64,000 nt of DNA, from assembly GCA_022376925.1 (NCBI GenBank), contig JAIOJX010000004.1:129357123-129421122 (forward strand). The letters are read 5' to 3'. This document shows, piece after piece, positions 1 to 11,610 of this stretch; position 1 is the first letter of the stretch; each line of letters starts with the position of its first letter. The notes beneath the pieces are model-generated. The model was not told where the DNA came from. It was given only the letters and a program-made list of their open reading frames with translations, and searched no databases. Source of the DNA: Tragulus kanchil. Lineage: Eukaryota; Chordata; Mammalia; Artiodactyla; Tragulidae. A program made the translations under genes and the position numbers.

Positions 1-860
1 TAAAACCTTTAAAATAAAGAATAATAATAAAAAAGAAATATACCATATGTTATCATTTATATGTGGAATCTAAAATATGGCACAAAGGAACTTACCTACA
101 AAACATAAACAGACTCAGACATAGTGAACAGACTTGTGGTTGTCAGGGAAGGTCTCAGGATGGGGGAAGGATGGATGATCAGATGCAAACTATTATATAG
201 AGAATGAATAAACATCAAGGTCCTACTGTACACCACAGAGAACTACACTCAATATCCATGATTAACTATTATGGAAAATAAGAATATATGCATGTGTGTA
301 TGTATGTATGTATATGTAAAACTGAATCACTTCACTGCACAGTAGGAATCAACATATTGTAAATCAACTCTATTACAATAAATTTTTTGGAAACTTCAGA
401 GATATAAACTTCCAGTTGCCAAATAAATGAATCACAAGTATGAAATATACAGTCTAGGTAATACAGTCAATAATCTGGTAATATCTTTGTATAATGACAG
501 ATGGTAACTAGACTTACCCTTACATTTCATTTTGAAATGTACAGAAATATTTAATAATTGTGCTGTGAAATAGGAACTAACATAATGTTATAGCAAATTA
601 TACTTCAAAAATAAACTAACAGAAATAGATTTATGGTTATCAGAGTTAGAAAAGGTTGGGAAGGAATGAATGAAGAAACCAGATGAAGGTAATCGAAAGG
701 TACAAACTTCCAGTTATAAGATAAATTAAGTTCTAGGAATGCAGTGTACAACACGATAAATACAAATGAAACTGTGGTTGTTAAGAGGGTAAATTCTAAG
801 TGTTCTCATCACAAAGAAAACAGTGTTTTCTATTTGTTTAACTTTGTATCTACATGAGAT
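1..860 (+). mobile_element. L1 3'-end/3'UTR-like sequence (old, sense)
   Basis: The stretch reads like the 3' untranslated end of artiodactyl L1 elements. It has a 'complete the plot' cadence of A-rich text, a short TATG/TGTA tract near 300, and phrases such as 'gtaaatcaactctattacaataaa' type endings near 360-385, followed by more 3'UTR-like text to about 770. No ORF2 sequence is present here. Most of it is repeated by the duplication that starts at 157. Family assignment is from memory of L1 3' ends and the subfamily is not resolved. Confidence 0.5.
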
Positions 861-2304
861 GATGAATGTTCACTAAGCCTATTGTAGTAATCACTTCATG
901 ATGCATAAGTAAGTCAAATCATTATGCTCTACTCCTTAGACTTACACAGTGTTTCACGTCAATTACATCTCAAACTGGAGAAAAAAAGATTTAAAAAATC
1001 TGATACTGGGCCAAAGAGGGAGGTATGGAGAGAGGAAGGAACGAACTCTATATAAACACTTCCAGAAAACAGAACAGGAAACACCTCTCAACTTATTCTA
1101 CACCAGCATTACCCTGACGCCAAACTCAAAGTCACTACATGGAAATTATGCATACCCAAAGAACAGACACAAAATTCTTAACAAAATATCAGTGTATGAA
1201 ACTAGCAGAGTATAAAACTGATACTCTGACAGGATGGGGAAGGATGGATGATCAGAAGCAAACTATTATATAGAGAATGAATAAACATCAAGGTCCTACT
1301 GTACACCACAGAGAACTACACTCAATATCCATGATTAACTATTATGGAAAATAAGAATATATGCATGTGTGTATGTATGTATGTATATGTAAAACTGAAT
1401 CACTTCACTGCACAGTAGGAATCAACATATTGTAAATCAACTCTATTACAATAAATTTTTTGGAAACTTCAGAGATATAAACTTCCAGTTGCCAAATAAA
1501 TGAATCACAAGTATGAAATATACAGTCTAGGTAATACAGTCAATAATCTGGTAATATCTTTGTATAATGACAGATGGTAACTAGACTTACCCTTACATTT
1601 CATTTTGAAATGTACAGAAATATTTAATAATTGTGCTGTGAAATAGGAACTAACATAATGTTATAGCAAATTATACTTCAAAAATAAACTAACAGAAATA
1701 GATTTATGGTTATCAGAGTTAGAAAAGGTTGGGAAGGAATGAATGAAGAAACCAGATGAAGGTAATCGAAAGGTACAAACTTCCAGTTATAAGATAAATT
1801 AAGTTCTAGGAATGCAGTGTACAACACGATAAATACAAATGAAACTGTGGTTGTTAAGAGGGTAAATTCTAAGTGTTCTCATCACAAAGAAAACAGTGTT
1901 TTCTATTTGTTTAACTTTGTATCTACATGAGATGATGAATGTTCACTAAGCCTATTGTAGTAATCACTTCATGATGCATAAGTAAGTCAAATCATTATGC
2001 TCTACTCCTTAGACTTACACAGTGTTTCACGTCAATTACATCTCAAACTGGAGAAAAAAAGATTTAAAAAATCTGATACTGGGCCAAAGAGGGAGGTATG
2101 GAGAGAGGAAGGAACGAACTCTATATAAACACTTCCAGAAAACAGAACAGGAAACACCTCTCAACTTATTCTACACCAGCATTACCCTGACGCCAAACTC
2201 AAAGTCACTACATGGAAATTATGCATACCCAAAGAACAGACACAAAAATTCTTAACAAAATATCAGTGTATGAAACTAGCAGAGTATAAAACTGATACTC
2301 TGAC
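157..2304. repeat. Tandem direct duplication 1 (probable assembly overlap)
   Basis: Copy A is 157-1230 and copy B is 1231-2304, with an offset of about 1073. Differences seen are a one-base G-run change and a T/A change just inside the start, and an A-run change (4 versus 5) near 1171/2245. The boundary 'actctgac' is shared. It contains no gene. The short ORF at 949-1215 and its twin at 2022-2255 are not credible genes. Confidence 0.9.
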
Positions 2305-2420
2305 ATGATTAAGTGTTACTTAAACAAGGAATGCAAAGGAAGATGGAAAGGACTGAAAATTAAACATATAATGCATAATATAAAAAGACTTTAAAAAGGA
2401 TCATATCATCTACATTGATC

Positions 2421-2552
2421 CAAAATAAGCTTTTGAAAAAAAAGCTTTTTCAAAATAAGCTTTTGAAGAAAAAAAGCTCAACATCCACTCGTGATAAAAC
2501 AAAAGATAAAACCTCTCAACATCCACTCGTGATAAAACAAAAGAAAAAACCT
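2421..2552. repeat. Local minisatellite: 30-bp and 38-bp tandem units
   Basis: A roughly 30-bp unit built around the palindrome AAAGCTTTT occurs twice at 2421-2476. It is followed by a 38-bp unit beginning CTCAACATCCACTCG, repeated at 2477-2514 and 2515-2552. This is genuine short tandem structure, because both artefactual long copies contain it (the second is at 3542-3673). Confidence 0.8.
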
Positions 2553-2637
2553 CTCAGCAACTTCCAGTTGCCAAATAAACAGAATGGAACTTCCTCAACC
2601 TGATAGAGAATATTTATGCAAAATGTATAGGTAACAT

Positions 2638-2856
2638 GCTTCTCTGATGGCTCAGAGGGTAAAGAATTTGTCTGCAATACAGGAAACCCAGGTTCAATCA
2701 CTGGGTCGGGAAGATCCCCTAAAGAAGAGAATGGCCACTCACTTCAGTCCTCTTGCCTGGAGAATTCCCGTGGACAGAGGAGCTGCAGGGCTACCGTCCA
2801 CGGGGTCACCAAGAATGGGACACGACTGGGCAATTAACACTTCTTCTTTCACTTTG
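2638..2856 (+). mobile_element. Bov-tA type SINE (tRNA-Glu head plus Bov-A body)
   Basis: The head has the tRNA-derived 'GATGGCTCAGAGGGTAAAG' region. It continues with the Bov-A body, including 'GGAAGATCCCCT', 'CTTGCCTGGAGAATTCC' and 'GGACAGAGGAGC'. Degenerate target duplications of the form ATAGGTAAYRT flank it. Its copy in duplication 2 is 3759-3977. This SINE class is restricted to ruminants, which is the strongest taxonomic clue in this part. Peptides of 121/112 residues starting at 2647 and 3768 are SINE translations. Confidence 0.88.
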
Positions 2857-3139
2857 ATAGGTAATGTCCTCAGTGGGGAAAGGCTGAATGCTTTCCTCTT
2901 ACGCTTGAGAATGATCCCAAACCCTCACTATTTCTTTATTCTAGAGTTGCCTGCCAGTGCAATAAGGCAGATAAAAGAAGTTAAAAGACTTAAGACTGGA
3001 AAGACAAAATAAAACTGTCTTTATTAAGAAACCACATGATCATCTACATAGATAATCCCAATAATCTACAAAAAAATGCTACTAGAACTAATAAGTGAGT
3101 TTGACAATGTCACAAGATACAAAATGAATAATTGTAAAT

Positions 3140-4640
3140 CTAGTCATTATTTCTGAGAGTTCTTTATATATCTGGATATAAGTCCTTTATCCGATATATA
3201 CTTGGCAAGTATTTTTCAAGTCTGCAGCTTGCTTTTCCACTCTATATAAACACTTCCAGAAAACAGAACAGGAAACACCTCTCAACTTATTCTACACCAG
3301 CATTACCCTGACGCCAAACTCAAAGTCACTACATGGAAATTATGCATACCCAAAGAACAGACACAAAAATTCTTAACAAAATATCAGTGTATGAAACTAG
3401 CAGAGTATAAAACTGATACTCTGACATGATTAAGTGTTACTTAAACAAGGAATGCAAAGGAAGATGGAAAGGACTGAAAATTAAACATATAATGCATAAT
3501 ATAAAAAGACTTTAAAAAGGATCATATCATCTACATTGATCCAAAATAAGCTTTTGAAAAAAAAGCTTTTTCAAAATAAGCTTTTGAAGAAAAAAAGCTC
3601 AACATCCACTCGTGATAAAACAAAAGATAAAACCTCTCAACATCCACTCGTGATAAAACAAAAGAAAAAACCTCTCAGCAACTTCCAGTTGCCAAATAAA
3701 CAGAATGGAACTTCCTCAACCTGATAGAGAATATTTATGCAAAATGTATAGGTAACATGCTTCTCTGATGGCTCAGAGGGTAAAGAATTTGTCTGCAATA
3801 CAGGAAACCCAGGTTCAATCACTGGGTCGGGAAGATCCCCTAAAGAAGAGAATGGCCACTCACTTCAGTCCTCTTGCCTGGAGAATTCCCGTGGACAGAG
3901 GAGCTGCAGGGCTACCGTCCACGGGGTCACCAAGAATGGGACACGACTGGGCAATTAACACTTCTTCTTTCACTTTGATAGGTAATGTCCTCAGTGGGGA
4001 AAGGCTGAATGCTTTCCTCTTACGCTTGAGAATGATCCCAAACCCTCACCACTTCTCTATTCAAAGAGTTGCCTGCCAGTGCAATAAGGCAGATAAAAGA
4101 AGTTAAAAGACTTAAGACTGGAAAGACAAAATAAAACTGTCTTTATTAAGAAACCACATGATCATCTACATAGATAATCCCAATAATCTACAAAAAAATG
4201 CTACTAGAACTAATAAGTGAGTTTGACAATGTCACAAGATACAAAATGAATAATTGTAAATCTAGTCATTATTTCTGAGAGTTCTTTATATATCTGGATA
4301 TAAGTCCTTTATCCGATATATACTTGGCAAGTATTTTTCAAGTCTGCAGCTTGCTTTTCCACTTTTTAAAATGGCCTTTCAAATAGCAGATGCTTTAAAT
4401 TCTGATGAAGTCCTATTTATCAAATTTTTCATATTACATCTAAAAAGTCTTTGCCTAACCCAAGTTCATAGAAATTCTCATTTTCTTCTAGAAATTTTAT
4501 AGTTCTAAGTTTCACAAGTAGGTCTATGATCTATTTGAATTATTTTTATATGTGGAATAAAGTCAAGGCTCTTTTTTTAACAAATGGATATTTAATTATT
4601 CCAATACCGTTTGCACCTGAGCATCATAATACATACACCC
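3140..4640 (-). mobile_element. Old L1 fragment (ORF2 3' portion), antisense
   Basis: On the minus strand the text matches the pattern of decayed L1 ORF2 near its C-terminal half. On plus it reads 'agttctttatatatctggat', then 'ctttgcctaacccaagttca' and 'ggtctatgatctatttgaat'. It is crossed by the junctions of duplications 2 and 3, so parts recur at 4262-4363 and 5522-5740. It is full of stops and is an ancient copy. Confidence 0.7.
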
Positions 4641-6636
4641 TCAAATGAATGTATTCTGTACTGTTTACATATCTCTGTTTAGTTAATATGTACAAAAAGT
4701 TGAGAAATATCTAGTGTGCCTTTTCTTTCTACTCTAAGCTCTTCAACACTGAGGATAAATGATGATAGTTTCTCTCTTTTTTATAACTGAAACATCTCCA
4801 AAAGTCAGATGATAATTTAGAACTACAATATGAGAGACCCCACACGAGTACTATAAAGTATCATTATCATTATCTGGCTTGTTTAAAATTCATCTCTAAA
4901 ACTGGGATAATAACACCAACAATGAGGAGTTGTGAGGATTAAATGAGATTAGGGATATAAACGTATCTGGGACAGTACTTGGAATACAGTAGGCACTCAG
5001 TAAATACTAGTTTGTTCCTGTAATTCCTCGTAGACCATAAACAAAACATTAAAGCTAATAAACCCAACATCTAAGTATGTTCCATTTATTTTCATGGTTT
5101 ATTAATAGTTTGAGCTAGTTATCAAAATAATAGAAAGAAAAAGCAGCTAACCTGGCATACAGATGCATGAAATATAAATTTACATAGCAGCGGATAGTGA
5201 CTAATTACACTACGGTTTTATGGCTCTGACTCTGAATCTAAGCCTGAAAAAAATGGATGCTAAAGTGCTAGGCCATTAGGTATCTGTCAAAACATTTTAT
5301 GCTGAAGAACAGATATTTTGAAACTTGGAGTGAGATCTGGCCTTGTAAAATTAAAACTGTGTTTCACAAAAAAAGAAAAAAGATTTAAAAATAGAAGAAG
5401 GATCTGCATGGGCCTTTCTGGACACAAAATGAAAACACCCAGAAGACAAGAAAAAGACACAGGTGGGGTCATTACACTGCCCCAGGCACAAATGCTTTCT
5501 ATCTTAAAATTTTGAATCTGGCTGATGAAGTCCTATTTATCAAATTTTTCATATTACATCTAAAAGTCTTTGCCTAACCCAAGTTCATAGAAATTCTCAT
5601 TTTCTTCTAGAAATTTTATAGTTCTAAGTTTCACAAGTAGGTCTATGATCTATTTGAATTATTTTTATATGTGGAATAAAGTCAAGGCTCTTTTTTTAAC
5701 AAATGGATATTTAATTATTCCAATACCGTTTGCACCTGAGCATCATAATACATACACCCTCAAATGAATGTATTCTGTACTGTTTACATATCTCTGTTTA
5801 GTTAATATGTACAAAAAGTTGAGAAATATCTAGTGTGCCTTTTCTTTCTACTCTAAGCTCTTCAACACTGAGGATAAATGATGATAGTTTCTCTCTTTTT
5901 TATAACTGAAACATCTCCAAAAGTCAGATGATAATTTAGAACTACAATATGAGAGACCCCACACGAGTACTATAAAGTATCATTATCATTATCTGGCTTG
6001 TTTAAAATTCATCTCTAAAACTGGGATAATAACACCAACAATGAGGAGTTGTGAGGATTAAATGAGATTAGGGATATAAACGTATCTGGGACAGTACTTG
6101 GAATACAGTAGGCACTCAGTAAATACTAGTTTGTTCCTGTAATTCCTCGTAGACCATAAACAAAACATTAAAGCTAATAAACCCAACATCTAAGTATGTT
6201 CCATTTATTTTCATGGTTTATTAATAGTTTGAGCTAGTTATCAAAATAATAGAAAGAAAAAGCAGCTAACCTGGCATACAGATGCATGAAATATAAATTT
6301 ACATAGCAGCGGATAGTGACTAATTACACTACGGTTTTATGGCTCTGACTCTGAATCTAAGCCTGAAAAAAATGGATGCTAAAGTGCTAGGCCATTAGGT
6401 ATCTGTCAAAACATTTTATGCTGAAGAACAGATATTTTGAAACTTGGAGTGAGATCTGGCCTTGTAAAATTAAAACTGTGTTTCACAAAAAAAGAAAAAA
6501 GATTTAAAAATAGAAGAAGGATCTGCATGGGCCTTTCTGGACACAAAATGAAAACACCCAGAAGACAAGAAAAAGACACAGGTGGGGTCATTACACTGCC
6601 CCAGGCACAAATGCTTTCTATCTTAAAATTTTGAAT
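4402..6636. repeat. Tandem direct duplication 3 (probable assembly overlap)
   Basis: Copy A is 4402-5517 and copy B is 5521-6636, with an offset of 1119-1120. A one-base A-run difference is visible (ctaaaaag at 4440 versus ctaaaag at 5560). Copy A ends with a three-base remnant before the jump. The unit carries the tail of an old L1 and a MIR-like fragment. About 5010-5517 is otherwise unique sequence with nothing recognised. Confidence 0.92.
4889..5010 (+). mobile_element. MIR-like fragment (3' part)
   Basis: The segment has the MIR order 'aaaactgggataataacacc', then a 'gtgaggattaaatgag' stretch, then 'ggcactcagtaaata'. It is diverged as expected for a pre-eutherian SINE. Its second copy, from the duplication, is about 6007-6130. 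Confidence 0.75.
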
Positions 6637-7084
6637 TCTTTCCAGATACAAGTTCTAAACTTTCTGGCATCTGCTGCATAAATGTATCACAGCATTTGGC
6701 AGAAGTCAAGGGAAGCATTAATTCTGCATGGAAATCACTTAAGAGATCTTGGTTTAATTTTTCTCGAAAGACTCCACAAGCAACTACTTGAGTGATGTAA
6801 GAGGCTGAAACTTGCTGGCTCTCTTGGCAGAAACAAATCCAACTAGAAAAACCTTCTTTTCAAAAATGCCCAAATATTAAACGTTATTATCCCACAGAAA
6901 TGGGGGAAAAGTTTTAACTTCTATATAAACCCACAATAAACCTTATAAACACACATCACGTTATACATACAAAGTAACTAATAAACATACAACTGCATTT
7001 AGAATAAACGTATTTTGTGTTAATGTCCTATTATTAAAATAAGGCCTTTTGAAATGTGGACTTAGAATAAGGAACAAATGCTGC
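6637..7084. other. Unannotated AT-rich single-copy stretch
   Basis: I see no repeat family, splice-flanked ORF, RNA gene or tandem structure here. Some A-rich text near 6880-7020 could be very old L1, but it is too diverged to call. Confidence 0.5.
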
Positions 7085-8310
7085 ACTAAATAACCACTTA
7101 TGCCTTTACATTTATGGCCAACTGATTTTCAACAAATATGCTTAAACAATTACATGGAAAAAAGAATGGTCTATTCACAAAACAATGCTGAGATGGCTAT
7201 TTGTCCATATGCAAAAACAATGACTGCGCACCTTTACTTCACATCATACAAAAACTAACTCAAAATGCATCGTAGACATAAATGCAAAACTCTTAAAACA
7301 TGACAATAGAAATTGGGGTACGATTTCTTAGATACAACACCAAAAGCCCAAATGATAAAAGGAAATAAAAAGATAAGCTGAAAGTGAAAACATTTAGTCA
7401 TTCAGTCGTGTCCGACTCTTTTGCGATCCCATGATTGTAGCCCACCAGGCTCCTCTGTCCATTGGATTCTCGAGGGAAGAATATCAGAGTGGACTGTCAT
7501 CTATTTCTTTAGGGGATCTTCCTGACCCAGGGATTGAACCCAGATCTCCTACACTGCAGTCAGATTCTTTACTGTCAGAGTCACCAGGGGTAAGTAGGGC
7601 ATGATGATACTTAAAAATTTATGTTCTTCAAAAGATACTATGAAGAAAGTGTAAAGATACAGTATGAAGATAACTGTAAAGTAAAAATGATAAAATGTGG
7701 AGAAAATATCTGTAAATCCTATATCTGATAAGAAACTGGTATTGAGAATACATACAGAATTTTTATAATGCAATAAAAGATGATGACCCCTCATGTACAA
7801 TGTTTCAGCGACAATTCACTGTAATTGATAAAATGTATAAAAGAAATAAAGATGAGTGACCCTTTTTTAATTGGTAAAAGATTTGAATACGTATTTCACT
7901 AAAGAATATATACAAATGTCCAATAAGCACGTACAAAGAAAATCACCATGAGATACCACTTCGTACTCAATAATCAAAAGATATTTGATAATAAGTGTTG
8001 GTGATGAAGCAAAGAAACCGGAATCCTCATCCTTTACTGGTAGGAATGCAAAATGGTGAAGCCAGTTTAGAAAACAGTTTGGCAGTTTAGTAAAATATTA
8101 AACAGAGACTTGCCACCTAATTTTTGCAGTTCTACTCTTGGATATCCACACAAGAAGACAGAAAATATATCCCATCAGACAATTCTCACGTGAATCTTCA
8201 CAGTAATAAATAACAGCCCAAATCTGGAAACAGCCCTAATGTTCATCAACTGATGAATGGATAACCAAAATGTAAAACTGTCATCCAATGGAAAACAACT
8301 TGGTTGGTAA
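7085..8310 (+). mobile_element. Old sense L1 (ORF2 3' region), interrupted by a SINE
   Basis: The plus strand shows decayed ORF2-like text, for example 'ccaactgattttcaacaaat', 'gataccacttcgtactcaat' and 'atggataaccaaaatgtaaa'. The 7379-7590 SINE splits it. The element probably resumes at 9182-9500 after later insertions. Many stops are present, so nothing is translatable. Confidence 0.75.
7379..7590 (-). mobile_element. Bov-tA type SINE, antisense
   Basis: Reading the minus strand gives a tRNA-like head ending at about 7590 and the Bov-A body. On plus, the landmarks are 'ttcagtcgtgtccgactctt', 'ggctcctctgtcca', 'ggggatcttcctgacccagg' and 'gattctttactgtcagagtc'. It is inserted into the old L1. 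Confidence 0.88.
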
Positions 8311-8378
8311 TAAAAAAGAAAAAGGAGTGATAAATATTATAATATATGACTTTCTTGAGGCTGTCATTAACTATAGCT

Positions 8379-8608
8379 GGGCTTCCCAGGTGGTTCTAGT
8401 GGTAAAGAACCTGCCTGACAATGCAGGACACGCAAGAGATGCAGGTTCAACTCCTGGATCAAGAAGATCCCCTGGAAGAGGAGACGGCAACCCGCTCCAG
8501 TACACTGTCTTGTCTGGGGAATCCCGTGGACAGAGCAGCTTGGCAGGCTACAGTCCGTAGGGTCACAGGAAGTCAGACTAGACTGAGCACAAGCACACAC
8601 ACACAAAC
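8379..8608 (+). mobile_element. Bov-tA type SINE, sense
   Basis: It begins 'GGGCTTCCCAGGTGGTTC' and continues with 'GGTTCAACTCCTGGATCA' (B-box region), 'GAAGATCCCCTGGAAGAG' and the Bov-A body. It ends in a short CA/ACAC tail near 8596. ORFs over 8288-8684 are translations of this SINE. Confidence 0.88.
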
Positions 8609-8960
8609 TGTGTGGCTTAGAACAACAGAAATGCATTCTTTCACAGTTTTGGAGGCCAGATATCTACCGCATCTGGAGGCCTAAAAGTGGCCTGTCCACT
8701 TCCAGCTTCTGGTGCCTGTCATCAATGACTGGCTTTGCTGGTTTATAACCAGATCACCCCAATCACTGCCTGTCTTTATACGGTCTCCCGCTCTCCCCAT
8801 CTCCTGTGTCTCTTATAAGAATCCGTCACTGAATTTAGGGTCCACCAGAATAATCCAGGATGATTTCATATCAAGATGCTTAACCATTACATCTGCAAAG
8901 ATCCCTTTTTGGAGTAAGATAACATTCACATGTTTCAGAAATTTGATCAGAAACCCACTA
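8609..8960 (+). mobile_element. Old mammalian interspersed repeat, family uncertain
   Basis: The text 'gtgtggcttagaacaacaga', 'gggtccaccagaataatcca' and 'catctgcaaagatccctttt' is a well-known eutherian repeat consensus, but I cannot name its family with confidence. The start of duplication 4 cuts it at 8661. The same segment recurs at 9773-10070. Confidence 0.6.
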
Positions 8961-8973
8961 CCTACTGTAACAT

Positions 8974-9181
8974 TGTTGTTTACTCACTCAGTCGTGTCTG
9001 ATTCTTTGCAACTCCATGGACTGTAGTCTGCTAAATTCCTCTGTCTACAGAATTCTCCAGACAAGAATACTGGAGTGAGTTGCCATTTCCTTCACGAGGT
9101 AATCTTCCCAACTCAGGGATAAAACTCATGTTTCCTACTATGCAGGTAGATTCTTTACCACTGAACCAACAGGAAAGCCCC
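8974..9181 (-). mobile_element. Bov-tA type SINE, antisense, with TSD
   Basis: The landmarks on plus are 'ctcagtcgtgtctgattctt', 'ccatggactgtagtctgct', 'caagaatactggagtgagtt' and 'gattctttaccactgaacca'. It is flanked by ACTGYAACAT (8964-8973 and 9182-9191), a target-site duplication. The second copy is 10083-10290. Confidence 0.9.
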
Positions 9182-9500
9182 ACTGCAACATGGATGAACC
9201 TTAAAGCACATTATGCTAAGTGAAAGAAGCTAGACACAGAAGGTACTATATTATACAATCCTATTTATCTGTAATGTCTATAAAGGCAAGTATATAGATA
9301 GAGAACAGATTAGTGGCTGCCCAGGACTAGGAGAAGAAAATTGCAATACTCTAGTATTCCTGCCTGGAGAATTCCATGGACAGAGGAGCTTGGCAGGCTA
9401 CAGTTCATGGGATCACAAAGAGTCAGACATGACTAAGCTAACATCACACGCAGGGCTAGGGGTACAAATGCGGAATGACTAAACATACACTCTTTTGATG
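9182..9500 (+). mobile_element. Old sense L1 3' end, with Bov-A insertion
   Basis: 'catggatgaaccttaaagca' and 'aacagattagtggctgccca' are typical of old L1 ORF2/3'UTR junctions. A Bov-A monomer interrupts it at 9345-9455. It is probably the continuation of the L1 at 7085-8310. The duplicate is at about 10291-10610. Confidence 0.65.
9345..9455 (+). mobile_element. Bov-A monomer SINE fragment
   Basis: It contains only the non-tRNA Bov-A body: 'ctagtattcctgcctggaga', 'ggacagaggagcttggcagg' and 'agagtcagacatgactaagc'. The tRNA head is absent. The second copy is at about 10454-10562. Confidence 0.85.
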
Positions 9501-10846
9501 GTGACAGAAATATTATAAACTAGAATGCTGTGGTTGTTAACCCAACCCTGTGAATACAGTAAAAATAATTTATTTGCTTCATCTTCTTCTAGTTTCAGGT
9601 GCTGAATGTCTCATTAAACTCCTAGAACCACCACCAACAATCAACAATTTCTGAGAACCACTTTCATGAATCTCAGATGAGGGATGAAATTTGATCAAGT
9701 GAAATTAGAAGAGATTCTCAATTTAAAGTATATGCCAGGGTTTCCCTGGTGGTCAGTAAGGACACTCAGGAATATCTACCGCATCTGGAGGCCTAAAAGT
9801 GGCCTGTCCACTTCAGCTTCTGTTGCCTGTCATCAATTACTGGCTTTGCTTGTTTATAACCAGATCACCCCAATCACTGCCTGTCTTTATACTGTCTCCG
9901 CCTCCCCATCTCCTGTGTCTCTTATAAGAATCCGTCACTGAATTTAGGGTCCACCAGAATAATCCAGGATGATTTCATATCAAGATGCTTAACCATTACA
10001 TCTGCAAAGATCCCTTTTTGGAGTAAGATAACATTCACATGTTTCAGAAATTTGATCAGAAACCCACTACCTACTGTAACATTGTTGTTTACTCACTCAG
10101 TCGTGTCTGATTCTTTGCAACTCCATGGACTGTAGTCTGCTAAATTCCTCTGTCTACAGAATTCTCCAGACAAGAATACTGGAGTGAGTTGCCATTTCCT
10201 TCACGAGGTAATCTTCCCAACTCAGGGATAAAACTCATGTTTCCTACTATGCAGGTAGATTCTTTACCACTGAACCAACAGGAAAGCCCCACTGCAACAT
10301 GGATGAACCTTAAAGCACATTATGCTAAGTGAAAGAAGCTAGACACAGAAGGTACTATATTATACAATCCTATTTATCTGTAATGTCTATAAAGGCAAGT
10401 ATATAGATAGAGAACAGATTAGTGGCTGCCCAGGACTAGGAGAAGAAAATTGCAATACTCTAGTATTCCTGCCTGGAGAATTCCATGGACAGAGGAGCTT
10501 GGCAGGCTACAGTTCATGGGATCACAAAGAGTCAGACATGACTAAGCTAACATCACACGCAGGGCTAGGGGTACAAATGCGGAATGACTAAACATACACT
10601 CTTTTGATGGTGACAGAAATATTATAAACTAGAATGCTGTGGTTGTTAACCCAACCCTGTGAATACAGTAAAAATAATTTATTTGCTTCATCTTCTTCTA
10701 GTTTCAGGTGCTGAATGTCTCATTAAACTCCTAGAACCACCACCAACAATCAACAATTTCTGAGAACCACTTTCATGAATCTCAGATGAGGGATGAAATT
10801 TGATCAAGTGAAATTAGAAGAGATTCTCAATTTAAAGTATATGCCA

Positions 10847-11178
10847 GGGTTTCCCTGGTGGTCCAGTGGGTAAGGACACTGCCTTGCAGTGCAAGGGGTG
10901 CTGGTTCGATCCCTGACCTGGGAAGATCCCACGTGCCATGGAGCGGCTGGACCAATGTGTCCAATTACTGAGCTGGAGCTCTGGAGCGCATGCGCCCAAA
11001 GCAAGTGCTCTGCGACAACAGAGGCCACTGCAACGGGAGGCCCACGTGGGCCAAAGAACAAAGACGGATGAAAATAGAGAAATGAAAGACCAATAGAAGT
11101 GGCCCACCTGCCCCCCTTCTTCCCCAACCCGACTCCCCCCAAAATAAAAAAAATATCATTAAAAAATAATAAATAAAT
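10847..11178 (+). mobile_element. SINE-X copy 1 (CHR-derived SINE with distinctive tail)
   Basis: The head is tRNA-Glu related, with an A box GGTCCAGTGGG at 10860-10870 and a B box GGTTCGATCCC at 10903-10913. The middle resembles CHR-2 ('GAGCTCTGGAGCGCATGCGC'). The 3' portion ('GATGAAAATAGAGAAATGAA', then 'GACCAATAGAAGTGGCC') is unlike the CHR-2 copy at 23993. An A-rich tail follows. A perfect 13-bp target duplication AAAGTATATGCCA lies at 10834-10846 and 11179-11191. Several ORFs across it are SINE translations. Confidence 0.88.
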
Positions 11179-11191
11179 AAAGTATATGCCA

Positions 11192-11490
11192 AAATACTTA
11201 ATAGCCAAATATTATGCCATGTTATTATAAAGCAAATAACTCTGAAGCTCTTTACAAAGCACTTTTATAATCTTTTATCTCATCAAATAACGAGAGATTC
11301 AGGTCTAGTATGTAGTTAAGAAGCAAAGGATCCTGAATTATACAGAGTTCTAGTCCACGTGCCCTGCTGGATCACTGTAGGTGAAGTAGTACTCAAGAGC
11401 TTCCTATTGACATTAAATTAAAACCCTATAGACATCAGACATCAAATCTTCAGTTGCCCAAAGGTCTATCAATAGAAAATATACTGATAT
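11192..11490. other. Unannotated stretch
   Basis: AT-rich single-copy sequence. A weak MIR-like feel around 11290-11390 is too diverged to call. Nothing else was recognised. Confidence 0.4.
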
Positions 11491-11567
11491 TATATTGATA
11501 TAATATATATATAATACATATTGAGAAATTCATAGCTACTTACCAACAAGTAATATTAAATACAGCA

Positions 11568-11610
11568 AGAGAGAAGGAGAAAAGGGGGAAGGCAGAAGGG
11601 AAAGGAAAAC
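11568..11610 (+). repeat. Purine-rich tract
   Basis: A run of almost uninterrupted A/G starting 'agagagaaggagaaaagggg' with a single C. It recurs in copy B at about 12720-12763. This is simple sequence with no function claimed. Confidence 0.6.

Larger units (their letters stand above)
2118..4363. repeat. Tandem direct duplication 2 (probable assembly overlap)
   Basis: Copy A is about 2118-3238 and copy B about 3239-4363, with an offset of 1121-1122. Copy A begins inside copy B of duplication 1, so 2118-2304 exists three times with 1045 onward. The copies are nearly identical except around 2929-2946 versus 4050-4068, where about ten bases are scrambled. The unit carries a minisatellite, a Bov-tA SINE and the start of an old L1. 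Confidence 0.9.
8661..10863. repeat. Tandem direct duplication 4 (probable assembly overlap)
   Basis: Copy A is 8661 to about 9770 and copy B is 9773-10863. The first 150 bases of copy B carry many small differences from copy A (for example ccacttccagcttctgg versus ccacttcagcttctgt, and tcccgctctccc versus tccgcctccc). The interior is almost perfect. Copy A stops some 40 bp into the SINE at 10847, leaving a garbled SINE head at 9741-9770. Confidence 0.92.

Noticed and set aside
2477..2552. CRISPR-like direct repeats
   Set aside because: There are only two contiguous 38-bp units with no spacers, in a mammalian genome. It is a minisatellite.
10860..10913. tRNA-like A and B boxes
   Set aside because: They belong to SINE heads derived from tRNA-Glu. 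The sequence does not fold into a complete tRNA with a usable acceptor stem as read here.
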